Source: Planctomyces sp.
GTDB lineage: Bacteria > Planctomycetota > Planctomycetia > Planctomycetales > Planctomycetaceae
NCBI GenBank assembly: GCA_005798445.1
Contig: SYJG01000518.1
Span: 1 to 55,730 of the forward strand
Reading direction: 5' to 3'
Length of the DNA: 55,730 bases
Below are positions 35,312-43,408 of this stretch, one piece after another. Positions within the stretch are counted from its first letter, which is position 1; each line of letters opens with the position of its first letter. Under the pieces are notes generated by a model, which saw nothing but the letters and a program-made list of their open reading frames with translations, was not told the origin of the DNA and searched no databases. The translations under genes and the position numbers were made by a program.

Positions 35312-35554
35312 ATGGCATTGACCAAGAACCGAGAAAAGGCCCGCGACATCTTCGCCGCGAACATGCGGCGATTCCGACTTGCCGCCGGCCACTCGCAAGA
35401 AACACTAGCTGCCCTTTGCGGACTTCACCGGACCTACATCGGTTCGGTGGAACGGGGCGAGCGAAACATTTCCATCGACAACATGGAAGCGATCGCTCAC
35501 GCGTTGAAATGCAGCGTTGCCGCTCTCGTCACCGGAAACGGAGAGCGGTCATGA
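35312..35554 (+). CDS. pvuIIC-like: controller protein of the PvuII-like system
   Basis: An 80-residue XRE-type HTH protein (helix-turn-helix about residues 28-50, [20 protein letters not shown]). It matches the C proteins of PvuII-type systems, which delay endonuclease production after entry into a new cell by binding C boxes upstream of their own gene. In the 87-base gap upstream I could not identify a clear C-box pair by eye. The stop overlaps the endonuclease start (ATGATG), so C and R are co-translated. Confidence 0.87.
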   Translation: MALTKNREKARDIFAANMRRFRLAAGHSQETLAALCGLHRTYIGSVERGERNISIDNMEAIAHALKCSVAALVTGNGERS

Positions 35555-36033
35555 TGCACGCCGACAAAAAAAAGTTGGATCGAATCTGGCCGTCCATTGT
35601 CGAGTACCAAAAGCTGGCCTCAGAACACGGCATCGACGACATCTTTCAAGACAATGGCGGCAAGATTCTTCAGGTCTTGCTGATTACGGGACTGCGGCGT
35701 GTGGTTGGCCGCGAAGGCAATGATGCGGTGGACGACGACGGCCAGGAATATGAACTCAAGTCCGTCAACATCGCGCTGACGAAAAGTTTTTCCACTCATC
35801 ACCACATGAACCCGACGATCATTGCAAAGTACCGGAAAGTTCCGTGGATCTTTGCCGTGTATCGTGGCATTGAACTCCTGGAGATTTACCGGCTTGAATC
35901 CAGCGACATGGAACCGTGGTATCGGAAATGGGAAGACAAATGGCACGCCGATGGTGGGCGAGACATCAATAATCCGAAAGTGCCTCTGACCTATGTGCGA
36001 GAACACGGCAAGAAGCTCTATCCAGAAATCTGA
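35551..36033 (+). CDS. pvuIIR-like: PvuII-like restriction endonuclease
   Basis: A 160-residue type II endonuclease very similar to R.PvuII (157 residues, cuts CAGCTG). The catalytic residues fall at the same numbers as in R.PvuII: Asp58, Glu68 and Lys70 in [20 protein letters not shown]. The recognition histidines are kept in STHHHMNP (83-85), and the [17 protein letters not shown] and KDINNP-like [12 protein letters not shown] parts are conserved. I expect the same specificity. ATG 35551 overlaps the controller stop. Confidence 0.92.
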   Translation: MMHADKKKLDRIWPSIVEYQKLASEHGIDDIFQDNGGKILQVLLITGLRRVVGREGNDAVDDDGQEYELKSVNIALTKSFSTHHHMNPTIIAKYRKVPWIFAVYRGIELLEIYRLESSDMEPWYRKWEDKWHADGGRDINNPKVPLTYVREHGKKLYPEI

Positions 36034-36061
36034 CGTGCGGTGGCACGCTTCGCGGGCCGAC

Positions 36062-36202
36062 TCACGTTAAACGGACAACACGAGAGCGGAATTCATCAAT
36101 TGTTGCCATGCTGAGCCGTTGCGTTTCCCGTTCATCGCCTCGCATCAGCGCCGAAACCCGCTCCCGCTCATTCAGCCGGTCGTACAAGTTCGCCACGTTC
36201 AT
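36062..36202 (-). pseudogene. truncated copy of the 199-residue element-edge gene
   Basis: A 46-residue frame starts with MNVANLYDRLNERERVSAL, nearly the same as the start of the intact 199-residue protein at 54832-55431. The match ends after about 35 residues, where different sequence leads to a stop. It overlaps the upstream gene by ATGA, as the full copy does. The break lies just beyond the PvuII-like gene, so arrival of that system probably removed the 3' part. Confidence 0.65.
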
Positions 36203-36522
36203 CAGGCAGCCCTTTCCTTCGGTCGTGATTTCAAGATCGACTCCAACGCTTCCAACCGTGCCACCGTGTCACCCGCTTCGATGGCTCGCAACGCGATGCC
36301 GGCCAGATACCCAACCCCCTTCGCCCGCTCGACCGAGCCAAGCGAAGCGTCTTGCCTCAACGTGTTGAGTTGCTCGTTGAGCAACGCCAGCACGTCCGCC
36401 GCCGTCTTCGCTCGAAACTCCGCAGGCAGGGCTAGACGGGTCGGACACGGCTCGGCCACCCGCGCCTTCCGCTTGTAGTCGGCGTCATACGCCCGACGTT
36501 TTTCGGGATCGGAAAACGGCAT
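36202..36522 (-). CDS. hypothetical element-edge protein (KRRAYDADYKRKA type)
   Basis: A 106-residue mostly helical protein. It starts with a basic stretch (MPFSDPEKRRAYDADYKRKA), continues with LPAEFRAKTAADVLALLNEQ and ends with ALESILKSRPKERAA. I recognise no named family. A near-identical copy lacking the first 22 residues is at 54584-54834, in front of the same downstream gene, so the pair is a conserved module of these elements. ATG 36522 is 3 bases after the stop of the small gene upstream. Confidence 0.65.
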   Translation of the reverse strand: MPFSDPEKRRAYDADYKRKARVAEPCPTRLALPAEFRAKTAADVLALLNEQLNTLRQDASLGSVERAKGVGYLAGIALRAIEAGDTVARLEALESILKSRPKERAA

Positions 36523-36525
36523 GGC

Positions 36526-36693
36526 TCAGCCCTCCCCCCGCTTTGGCAATTGCTCGGCCATCAACCGCCGCACCGCGTCCGCCTTCTCCGCATCCGACAA
36601 CGGCAGCGAAGCAATCATCGCCAGCGCGGCCGAGAACGAATCCGCCTTGATCGGCAGCGACTCCGCCCGACTCGAAACCGACCCGCCGACCAC
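36526..36693 (-). CDS. small protein at element B right end
   Basis: A 55-residue frame starting at GTG 36693 encodes a helical protein (ADSFSAALAMIASLPLSDAE, then VRRLMAEQLPKRGEG). Its stop is 3 bases before the next gene. The frame is open further upstream into sequence that resembles the 3' end of the element B integrase gene, so the true start may have been lost. Confidence 0.45.
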   Translation of the reverse strand: MVGGSVSSRAESLPIKADSFSAALAMIASLPLSDAEKADAVRRLMAEQLPKRGEG

Positions 36694-36795
36694 TTCGCCG
36701 CGTTCGTTTTCCGGTGAGCAACTGCCACCAGAACTGCCACGGCGCGAACGCCGCTTCGCAACTCGTTGCGGCTTCTGAGTGTTAGAACTCTGCCC

Positions 36796-36846
36796 CGCCG
36801 GACTGTCGATCCGGAGGTTACGGGTTCGAGTCCCGCCGGCCTCGCT
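36796..36846. repeat. attachment repeat att3 (3' part of tRNA-Asp)
   Basis: A 51-bp segment identical to tRNA-Asp from the anticodon stem to just after the discriminator base. It marks the right end of element B and the left end of element C. Confidence 0.9.
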
Positions 36847-36851
36847 GAAGA

Positions 36852-36886
36852 AAACCCCGCTAAAACTTCGTGTTTTGGCGGGGTTT
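36852..36886 (+). terminator. intrinsic terminator beside att3
   Basis: Same stem and loop as the terminator after the intact tRNA-Asp (13228-13262), followed by TTTTCT. Its identity with the element A copy shows that elements A and C share an ancestor. Confidence 0.88.
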
Positions 36887-37555
36887 TCTGCATTTCTGGC
36901 GACTCATCGGAACCGGGGATCGAGGCGGCTGATAACCATTCAAAAAGCCGTTTTCGGCAGGTCGTGTGCAACTTTTTGTGCAACTGAAATCGGCAGCGTC
37001 ATCCGTGGTGCCGGTGGCTCGCATTGTTTGCGATTCGGGAGCGGCGATGGTCGGCAGCGACCCGAGCGCCGAGTTCATGTCGATCAGCCCCAAATGCGTG
37101 TATCGGTCCATCGTCAGGGTGATGGTCGGCACGTCAGCGGCGAGGTCGAACGATGCCGAAGTCAGCCTGGCGAGTTCACTGGCTCGCAGTCCGGTCATCG
37201 CGGCCACGCGGTACAGCATCGCTCGCGCCGCCCCATTCAGCCCCCGGAATGTTTCTTGGCTTTTCTCGGTCTCAGCAATCAGCCCGGTCAGATCGTTGGG
37301 TAAAAGTGCGCGGCGTTCGTGGCGGACATCGACGCGAGCATTCAGTCGAGACAAGTGGGCGAACGGATTCTCCGGCCCCCGTCGATCCTTCACGAGCCAA
37401 TGGCCGAACGACTTCACCGCGCCCAAGCAGTGATTGCTGCTCGCGACACTCAATCCGGCGACGACGTTCCCGTCCTTGTCCGTTTTCCGTTTTCGATGAT
37501 CTGCCAGCCAGCCGAAGACTCTGCCCGCGTTGAGATCAGAGAGTTACTTGAACTT
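36860..37555 (-). pseudogene. decayed integrase of element C
   Basis: This region closely matches the element A integrase gene but is damaged in three ways. The match begins only around codon 120 of the intact gene (near 37555). A stop codon interrupts it at the DGCKFR-equivalent position. An internal deletion joins the segment after SASFDLAA directly to ITLTMDRYTHLG, removing the His-x-x-Arg box and second His. The Arg box (MTGLRASEL) and the Tyr motif survive, but a working recombinase is impossible. The 3' part extends toward att3 as in the intact gene. Confidence 0.85.
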
Positions 37556-37830
37556 GCAGGCTCGGACGCCAAGCGAAGAAAGGCTGACGCTTCGCAACGT
37601 CGTCCGAGTCACTTGAGAGAAGGTCCGCTTGAAACCGTGCATCTCGCCTGTGGTCGTTCAGGAACAGTAATCGACGGGGCCATCGCAGGTGTCGACGTGC
37701 AGTCACTCGCTGTGTGCGGAGTTCTGCATTAGCTTGTTCGTACCAACATCGGCCGTGCCGGTGATTTTGAACTCGCACTGTCTTGCCGACCAAAGTCACA
37801 CGCCTTGGGTGAGCATGAATCGAACGCCAC

Positions 37831-38886
37831 ATGCCCGATTTGAAGCCAGAACAACTCGCCCGACAGCAGATTGACGCGCAGCTCGTTGCGTGTGGCTGGG
37901 TCGTTCAGGACTACAAGGCGGTCGATTTTTCTGCCGGACGTGGTCTTGCGCTTCGCGAGGTTCCGCTCAAGACCGGCCCCTGCGATTATTTGCTGCTCGT
38001 GGACCGCCAAGCTCTCGGCGTGATTGAGGCCAAGGCCGAGAACGAAGGCTCCAGACTCTCGACCGTCGCCGACCAGTCCGACCGATATGCTTCCAGTTTG
38101 CCCGACCTTCTCTCTAGCGGACTCAGCGGCCAACTTCCCTTTCGTTACGAATCAACAGGCGTGGAGACCTACTTCCGCGACTCGCGTGATCCGCATTCGC
38201 GTTCCCGGCGCGTCTTCTCGTTCCACCGCCCCGAAACACTCATCGACTGGTTTGCCGAGTCCGACACTCTTCGCGACAGGCTTGCCCAAATGCCGACCGC
38301 GCACCCGCTGGCAACCAACGGCATGCGCGATTGCCAGATTGAAGCCATCACCGGCCTCGAAAAGTCCTTCGCTGAGAATCGCCCGCGTGCCCTGATCCAC
38401 ATGGCGACTGGCGCGGGCAAAACTTTTACGGCCTGCGCCTTCACTTATCGGCTCATCAAATACGCCAAAGCTCGCCGCATCCTCTTTCTCGTCGATCGTG
38501 CGAATCGTCTCTGGGACGCCTTCGCCGTCACCGAGCCGGCTAAGGTCAAAGGCCGTTCGCAGGCGGGACGCTTTGCGGACCTCGTGGCCCTCGTCCGCTT
38601 CGCGTTGGAGCAGCAGCCTGTGCTCGCACCCTTCGCCGACTCCGTGTCCGAGCGGTTCGACGAATGGCTCGCGGACAAGACCAAGGCCGGCTCGGTCTTC
38701 ACGCCTGAGCAACTCGCTTGGCTCAACCTCATCCGCGACCATGTCGCCACCAGCCTGAGCATCGAGCCGGACGATTTCGATTACTCTCCGTTCAGCCAGC
38801 GAGGTGGCTTGGGCAAAGCGCATCAGCTCTTCGGCGAGCAACTGCCCATACTGCTCGATGAACTCAACGAGGCGCTTGCCGCATGA
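37831..38886 (+). CDS. hsdR: HsdR with internal deletion (type I restriction subunit)
   Basis: Residues 1-165 match the nuclease domain of EcoEI-type HsdR, with the PD-(D/E)xK pattern visible (GPCDYLLLVDRQALGVIEAK, about 50-69). The helicase domain begins normally with HMATGAGKTFTA (about 190), then after FLVDRANRL (about 226) the sequence jumps to the C-terminal HsdR domain (FADLVALVRFALEQQ). DEAD box, motif III and all later helicase motifs are gone. At 351 residues it is less than half the usual length and cannot translocate DNA. The frame is intact, so the protein may still be made. The stop overlaps the next start. No gene is visible in 37556-37830. Confidence 0.82.
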   Translation: MPDLKPEQLARQQIDAQLVACGWVVQDYKAVDFSAGRGLALREVPLKTGPCDYLLLVDRQALGVIEAKAENEGSRLSTVADQSDRYASSLPDLLSSGLSGQLPFRYESTGVETYFRDSRDPHSRSRRVFSFHRPETLIDWFAESDTLRDRLAQMPTAHPLATNGMRDCQIEAITGLEKSFAENRPRALIHMATGAGKTFTACAFTYRLIKYAKARRILFLVDRANRLWDAFAVTEPAKVKGRSQAGRFADLVALVRFALEQQPVLAPFADSVSERFDEWLADKTKAGSVFTPEQLAWLNLIRDHVATSLSIEPDDFDYSPFSQRGGLGKAHQLFGEQLPILLDELNEALAA

Positions 38887-40178
38887 AAAAGAAGCTCATC
38901 AAACGGAGTGCTTTCTCAGTCGCTGCCGGCAACTATTCCGCTTTGCTGGCCGACATCAAGCAGCGCATTCGCACCGCCCAAGTGCGTACGGCGATGGCGG
39001 GTAATGCCAGCTTGCTCATGCTCTACTGGGAGATCGGCGGGGTGTTGGCTGAGCGGCAGAAAAAGGAAGGCTGGGGCGCTGCTGTCTTACCCCGGCTGGC
39101 GACAGATTTACAAAACGAATTGCCTGATGTGAAAGGTTTCTCCGATCGCAACATGCGCCGCATGATCCAGTTCCATCTGGAGTATCCAGCTCTCTTTTCA
39201 ATTTGGCCACTGCCTGTGGCCAAAAGTGGGCTACCGATGGAGACGGTCTCAAGTGGGCAACCACCCGTTGCCCAATTGCCAGTACTTTCGCCCGACGAAC
39301 CAATTTGGCCACGGCCCGTGGCCAAATTGGCAAACCGCACTTCCCACGGAACAAAAGGGTCACAGGCTGTGGCCCAATTACCCACTGAGCCGGGCGACGC
39401 CCCAATTTGGCAACGGGCCGTTGCGCAATTGACTTGGGCTCACAACATCATCCTCATCCAGAAGGTCAAAGACCTTCGCACGCGCCTGTGGTATGCGGAG
39501 CAAGCCTTCGAGCATGGCTGGAGCCGCGATGTCCTTTCCCTCCAGATTCAGAGCCGGGTTCACGAGCGGCAGGGAAAAGCGGTCACCAATTTTCAGAGCA
39601 CTCTGCCTCCACTCCAGTCCGACTTGGCCTCGCAACTTTTGAAAGACCCGTACCTGTTCGACTTCCTGACTTTGGAAAAGCCGTTCCACGAACGCGAACT
39701 CGAAACCGGGCTGCTGCGCCACCTTCAGAATTTTCTTGTCGAACTTGGGACCGGCTTCGCCTATGTCGGTCGTCAAGTTCCGATGGAGGTCGGCGACGAG
39801 GACTTCTACATCGACCTCCTCTTCTACCATTTGCGACTCCGTTGCTTCGTGGTGATTGATTTGAAGGTCGGTCGCTTCAAAGCCGAGTATGCGGGCAAGA
39901 TGAATTTCTATCTGAACGCGGTGGACGACCAGATGAAGCACGCCACGGATCAACCTTCCATCGGCCTGATCCTCTGCGAAGAGAAGAATAAGATCGTCGC
40001 CGAGTATGCCCTGCGCGGCATGGACAAGGCCATCGGCGTCTCCGCCTATCAACTCACCCGCGCCCTGCCGAAGAAACTCCAGAGTGCCCTGCCGAGCATC
40101 GAGCAGTTAGAGCGAGAACTTTCGCGGACGAAGTCATCCAGACCCACTGCCGCTGCGAAAAAGAGGAAGCACTCATGA
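38883..40178 (+). CDS. DUF1016 (YhcG-type) PD-(D/E)xK nuclease-domain protein
   Basis: A 431-residue protein with the DUF1016 N-terminal domain (YWEIGGVLAERQKKEGWG, then FSDRNMRRMIQF) and C-terminal nuclease domain. The latter contains DEDFYIDLLFYHLRLRCFVV and the VIDLKVGRFKAEYAGKMNFY segment. Such genes often accompany type I restriction systems. Residues 105-183 are an unusual expansion with repeated I-W-P-x-x-V-A-x-L type units, encoded by palindromes. It overlaps hsdR and the KilA-N gene by 4 bases each. Confidence 0.85.
   Translation: MKKKLIKRSAFSVAAGNYSALLADIKQRIRTAQVRTAMAGNASLLMLYWEIGGVLAERQKKEGWGAAVLPRLATDLQNELPDVKGFSDRNMRRMIQFHLEYPALFSIWPLPVAKSGLPMETVSSGQPPVAQLPVLSPDEPIWPRPVAKLANRTSHGTKGSQAVAQLPTEPGDAPIWQRAVAQLTWAHNIILIQKVKDLRTRLWYAEQAFEHGWSRDVLSLQIQSRVHERQGKAVTNFQSTLPPLQSDLASQLLKDPYLFDFLTLEKPFHERELETGLLRHLQNFLVELGTGFAYVGRQVPMEVGDEDFYIDLLFYHLRLRCFVVIDLKVGRFKAEYAGKMNFYLNAVDDQMKHATDQPSIGLILCEEKNKIVAEYALRGMDKAIGVSAYQLTRALPKKLQSALPSIEQLERELSRTKSSRPTAAAKKRKHS
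39196..39430. repeat. five palindromic units inside the DUF1016 gene
   Basis: The centre is a perfect palindrome with arms CCAATTTGGCCACGG (39300-39314) and CCGTGGCCAAATTGG (39316-39330). Related imperfect units lie around 39201, 39253, 39360 and 39402, for example TGGGCAAC-CACCC-GTTGCCCA. All are kept in the same frame and each adds a Val-Ala-(Lys/Gln)-Leu-type unit to the protein. Confidence 0.8.
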
Positions 40179-41020
40179 ACAAGCCCAAGAAATCCACCAT
40201 CGAAGTTCAGGGCACCGAGATCACCATCCTGTCCCAGGAACACGGCGACTACATCTCGCTGACCGACATGGTGCGGATTTTTGAGGGCGGCAGCGCCCTC
40301 ATTGAGCAATGGCTCAAGAACAAGGACACCGTCCTTTTCCTGGGTGCCTGGGAGCGAATTCACAACCCGGATTTTAATTCCCTCGAATTCGAGGGAATTA
40401 GAAACGAAGCAGGTCGCAACAGCTTTTTCCTATCCGCCAAGACGTGGATTGATCGCACCCGCGCTCAAGGACTGACCGCCAGCGCCGGGCGTTACGGCGG
40501 CACCTACGCTCACCGGGACATCGCCTTCGAGTTCGGCTCGTGGCTCAGCCCGGAGTTCAAGCTCTACCTCATCAAGGAATTCCAACGGCTCAAGGACGAC
40601 GAAAGCCGTCGCCTTTCCCTCGCCTGGAATCTCAATCGTACGCTGTCCAAGCTGAACTACCGCATTCACACCGATGCGGTGAAGGCGCACCTGATTCCGC
40701 CCGAAGTCACGCCCGCGCAGGCGGCCTTCACCTATGCCAGCGAGGCCGACCTGCTCAACGTCGCCCTGTTCGGCCGGACGGCGAAACAATGGCGCGACGC
40801 CAATCCCAAGCTCGAAGGGAACATGCGCGACCACGCCACCATCGAGCAACTGCTGGTACTGGCCAATATCGAAGGCATGAACGCCGAGTTCATCCACATG
40901 GCCCTGCCGCAAGGGGACCGGCTCAAACGGCTCAACGCCATCGCCATTCGCCAGATGCAGACGCTCACCGCCAGCAGCGCCTTGCGTTCGCTGGAGCCAC
41001 CGAAGGGCGGCAAGGCATGA
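40175..41020 (+). CDS. KilA-N domain protein
   Basis: A 281-residue protein with an N-terminal KilA-N-type DNA-binding domain (about residues 20-135). Marks are YISLTDMVRIFEGGSALIEQ, TWIDRTRAQGLTASAGRYGG and TYAHRDIAFEFGSWLSPEFK. The C-terminal half is helical. KilA-N genes are frequent accessory members of restriction loci, where their role is not settled. The start overlaps the upstream stop and its stop overlaps hsdS (both ATGA). Confidence 0.85.
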   Translation: MNKPKKSTIEVQGTEITILSQEHGDYISLTDMVRIFEGGSALIEQWLKNKDTVLFLGAWERIHNPDFNSLEFEGIRNEAGRNSFFLSAKTWIDRTRAQGLTASAGRYGGTYAHRDIAFEFGSWLSPEFKLYLIKEFQRLKDDESRRLSLAWNLNRTLSKLNYRIHTDAVKAHLIPPEVTPAQAAFTYASEADLLNVALFGRTAKQWRDANPKLEGNMRDHATIEQLLVLANIEGMNAEFIHMALPQGDRLKRLNAIAIRQMQTLTASSALRSLEPPKGGKA

Positions 41021-42720
41021 GTGCGAATCGCAAAACCAAAGCCCCAACGGGGCGAAAGAAAATCGCCCAGAGCCAGGAACGCAGCGACGACGCTCTGGGG
41101 CACGAATCCCAAAACACGGCGAGTACTGATGGGGCGAAAGAAGGCGGGACTCAGCGATTGGAAGTTGAGACGGGCAAAGAACTGCTCGCCCGCATCCTCA
41201 TCGAGCGCCGCCAAAACTGGCAGGGCCGTGGCCAATACAAAGAACCCGCCGCTCCCGACACCACCAGCCTCCCACAACTCCCCGCAGGCTGGACGTGGGC
41301 GAGCTTGGAACAAGTCTCACGGTCGTCGTCCTATGGGACTTCGGCGAAGTGTAGTCCAGACAACCCCGGTCCACCGGTGTTGCGTATTCCAAACATTGCA
41401 GGCGGACGCATTGACCTGACCGATTTGAAGTTTGCCGGAGCGGACGAACCCCTCGACACTGGGAATGAACTCGCGCCGGGCGACCTGCTCATCATCCGCA
41501 CCAACGGCAGCAAGAACCTCATTGGCCGCTCGGCCGTTGTCCGAACAAAACTCGATCGTGCCACCAGCTATGCTTCTTACCTGATTCGTTTTCGCCTGTT
41601 CGGTTCACCGCCGCTCTTCGATTGGGTGGGGACAATCTGGGACGTTTTCTTTCTTCGTGCGTGGATCGAGCAACGGGCAGCTACTTCCGCAGGCCAGCAC
41701 AACATCAGCATGAGCGTGTTGAGCACCATGCCACTTCCGCTCCCGCCCCTCGCCGAACAGTGTCGCATCGTTGCGGAGATTGAGAAGCAATTCACGCGGC
41801 TGGAGGCGGGGGTGGCGGCGCTCCAGCGGGTGCAGGCCAACCTCGAACGCTACCGCGCCGCCGTCCTCAAAGCCGCCTGCGAAGGACGACTCGTCCCCAC
41901 CGAAGCCGAGTTGAGGAGAACCGCGGATCACGCGGAGGGGGCGGATCAGAACGTCCGGAAATCCGCGTCCTCCGCGAAATCCGCGGTCAAAACTCCGGCC
42001 TACGAAACCGGCGCAGAACTGCTCGCCCGCATACTCGCCGAACGCCGCCAAAACTGGCAGGGCCGGGGCCAATACAAAGAACCCGCCGAGCCGGACACAG
42101 CGAAGCTTCCAGCGCTTCCCGAAGGTTGGACGTGGGCGAGCGTCGAGCAGACCGCAGCAGCGATCGTTGATTGCCCTCACTCGACGCCAAAATGGACTGA
42201 CCGAGGCCGCATGTGTGTGAGGACCACTGAATTTCGCGCCGGCTTGCTCGATCTGACAGAAGTTCGATTTGTCAGCGAAGAATCATTTCAAGAAAGAATA
42301 GCGCGCCTTGAACCGCGTGCGGGCGACATTCTCTACAGTCGAGAGGGCGGGATTCTTGGGATTGCGTGCCCAGTTCCGGACGGGGTCAGCCTTTGCCTCG
42401 GACAAAGAATGATGCTGATTAGACCCTCTGGCGGTGTCATCTCTCACTTCGTCATGGGTTGGCTAAATTCGACGACGATTCTCAACCTCGTTAAGAGCCT
42501 CACCTCCGGCAGCGCGTCACCACATTTGAACGTGGGGGAAATTCGCCAGTTTCCCATCCCTCTCCCCCCGCTTGCCGAGCAGACGCGGATCGTGGCGGAA
42601 GTGGAGCGGCGGTTGAGCGTGGTCGAGGAGTTGGAAGCGGTGGTCTCCGCCAACCTCCAGCGAGCCACACGACTCCGACAGGCCATCTTGCAGAAAGCAT
42701 TCACCGGAGAACTCGTATGA
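41017..42720 (+). CDS. hsdS: HsdS specificity subunit
   Basis: A 567-residue type I specificity protein with two target recognition domains. Each half begins with a near-repeat (ELLARILIERRQNWQGRGQY at about 54, ELLARILAERRQNWQGRGQY at about 332). Each ends with the conserved LPPLAEQCRIVAEIE or LPPLAEQTRIVAEVE helix region. The two recognition domains differ, so a bipartite asymmetric target is expected. The linker near residues 305-325 is encoded by the CCGCGGATCACGCGG-type repeat. It overlaps KilA-N and the next gene by 4 bases. It seems intact although its HsdR and HsdM partners are broken. Confidence 0.88.
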   Translation: MSANRKTKAPTGRKKIAQSQERSDDALGHESQNTASTDGAKEGGTQRLEVETGKELLARILIERRQNWQGRGQYKEPAAPDTTSLPQLPAGWTWASLEQVSRSSSYGTSAKCSPDNPGPPVLRIPNIAGGRIDLTDLKFAGADEPLDTGNELAPGDLLIIRTNGSKNLIGRSAVVRTKLDRATSYASYLIRFRLFGSPPLFDWVGTIWDVFFLRAWIEQRAATSAGQHNISMSVLSTMPLPLPPLAEQCRIVAEIEKQFTRLEAGVAALQRVQANLERYRAAVLKAACEGRLVPTEAELRRTADHAEGADQNVRKSASSAKSAVKTPAYETGAELLARILAERRQNWQGRGQYKEPAEPDTAKLPALPEGWTWASVEQTAAAIVDCPHSTPKWTDRGRMCVRTTEFRAGLLDLTEVRFVSEESFQERIARLEPRAGDILYSREGGILGIACPVPDGVSLCLGQRMMLIRPSGGVISHFVMGWLNSTTILNLVKSLTSGSASPHLNVGEIRQFPIPLPPLAEQTRIVAEVERRLSVVEELEAVVSANLQRATRLRQAILQKAFTGELV

Positions 42721-43244
42721 ACGACTTGATTCCAGCTTCGCCCGCCCCCGGCGGCGAATTCCTGCTCTACCAGACGGAAGACGGCCGCACACGCATCCAA
42801 TGCCGGTTTGAAAACGAAACGATCTGGCTGACGCAGGTGCTCATCGCGGAGCTGTTTCAGATCACAGTGCCAACTGTCAACGAGCACTTGAAAGGCATTT
42901 TCGCGGAGGGAGAACTGGAGGCAGGGGCAACTATTCGGAAATTCCGAATAGTTCGATCGGAAGGCCGCCGCGAGGTCACGCGGGAGATCGAACACTACCG
43001 GCTGGAGGCCATCGGCAAGCTAATTCCCGATCTCATCGTGGACGGCAAGGTCATCGCCGATCCGAAAGTCGTCTCCGCGTTCAATGACACTCATCTCGCG
43101 CAGATGCTGGGCTACCTCAACATCACCGGTCTGCAAGTGGCGCTGCTCGTGAACTTCAAAGAATCCAAACTGACTTGGAAGCGTGTGGTGAATGAACGAA
43201 GGAATTTGACCGCGGATGACGCGGATGACACGGATAGGAAGTAA
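42717..43244 (+). CDS. RhuM N-terminus fused to a GxxExxY-type C-terminus
   Basis: Residues 1-100 are the start of a RhuM-family protein (FLLYQTEDGRTRIQCRFENE, then IWLTQVLIAELFQ). Residues about 105-155 instead match the end of GxxExxY proteins (LIVDGKVIADPKVVSAFNDT, then LAQMLGYLNITGLQVALLVN). Neither family is complete, so this is an in-frame chimera left by deletion or recombination. The final residues (LTADDADDTDRK) come from a GCGGATGACGCGGATGAC-type repeat. It overlaps hsdS by ATGA. Function of the hybrid is doubtful. Confidence 0.75.
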   Translation: MNDLIPASPAPGGEFLLYQTEDGRTRIQCRFENETIWLTQVLIAELFQITVPTVNEHLKGIFAEGELEAGATIRKFRIVRSEGRREVTREIEHYRLEAIGKLIPDLIVDGKVIADPKVVSAFNDTHLAQMLGYLNITGLQVALLVNFKESKLTWKRVVNERRNLTADDADDTDRK

Positions 43245-43408
43245 CGCAATAGGGTCGCAAATGACTAAGCCCCAACCTCCAATGCTCAGAGAAGTGGGAT
43301 TGGAAATTGGGACCTCTTGCTCAGAGAACAACACAAGACATTCGCTCAACAGATTTCAAATCGTTCCCTCCCCATCCGCGTCCTCCGGGTAATCTGCGGT
43401 CAAAATCC

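Larger units (their letters stand above)
26538..36846. mobile_element. integrative element B in tandem with A
   Basis: A 10.3-kb unit between two tRNA-Asp 3'-part repeats (26538 and 36796). Almost every gene is on the minus strand, reading toward the integrase. Contents are integrase, Fic, a replication module, a DUF669-like remnant, a kinase, a PvuII-like restriction-modification system and right-edge genes. There are no conjugation genes. The cargo has a defence or stability flavour. Confidence 0.82.

Noticed and set aside
39196-39430. Possible CRISPR array or attenuator inside the DUF1016 gene
   Set aside because: Spacing and units are irregular, each unit is itself palindromic and the frame is kept open, so translated palindromes explain it better.
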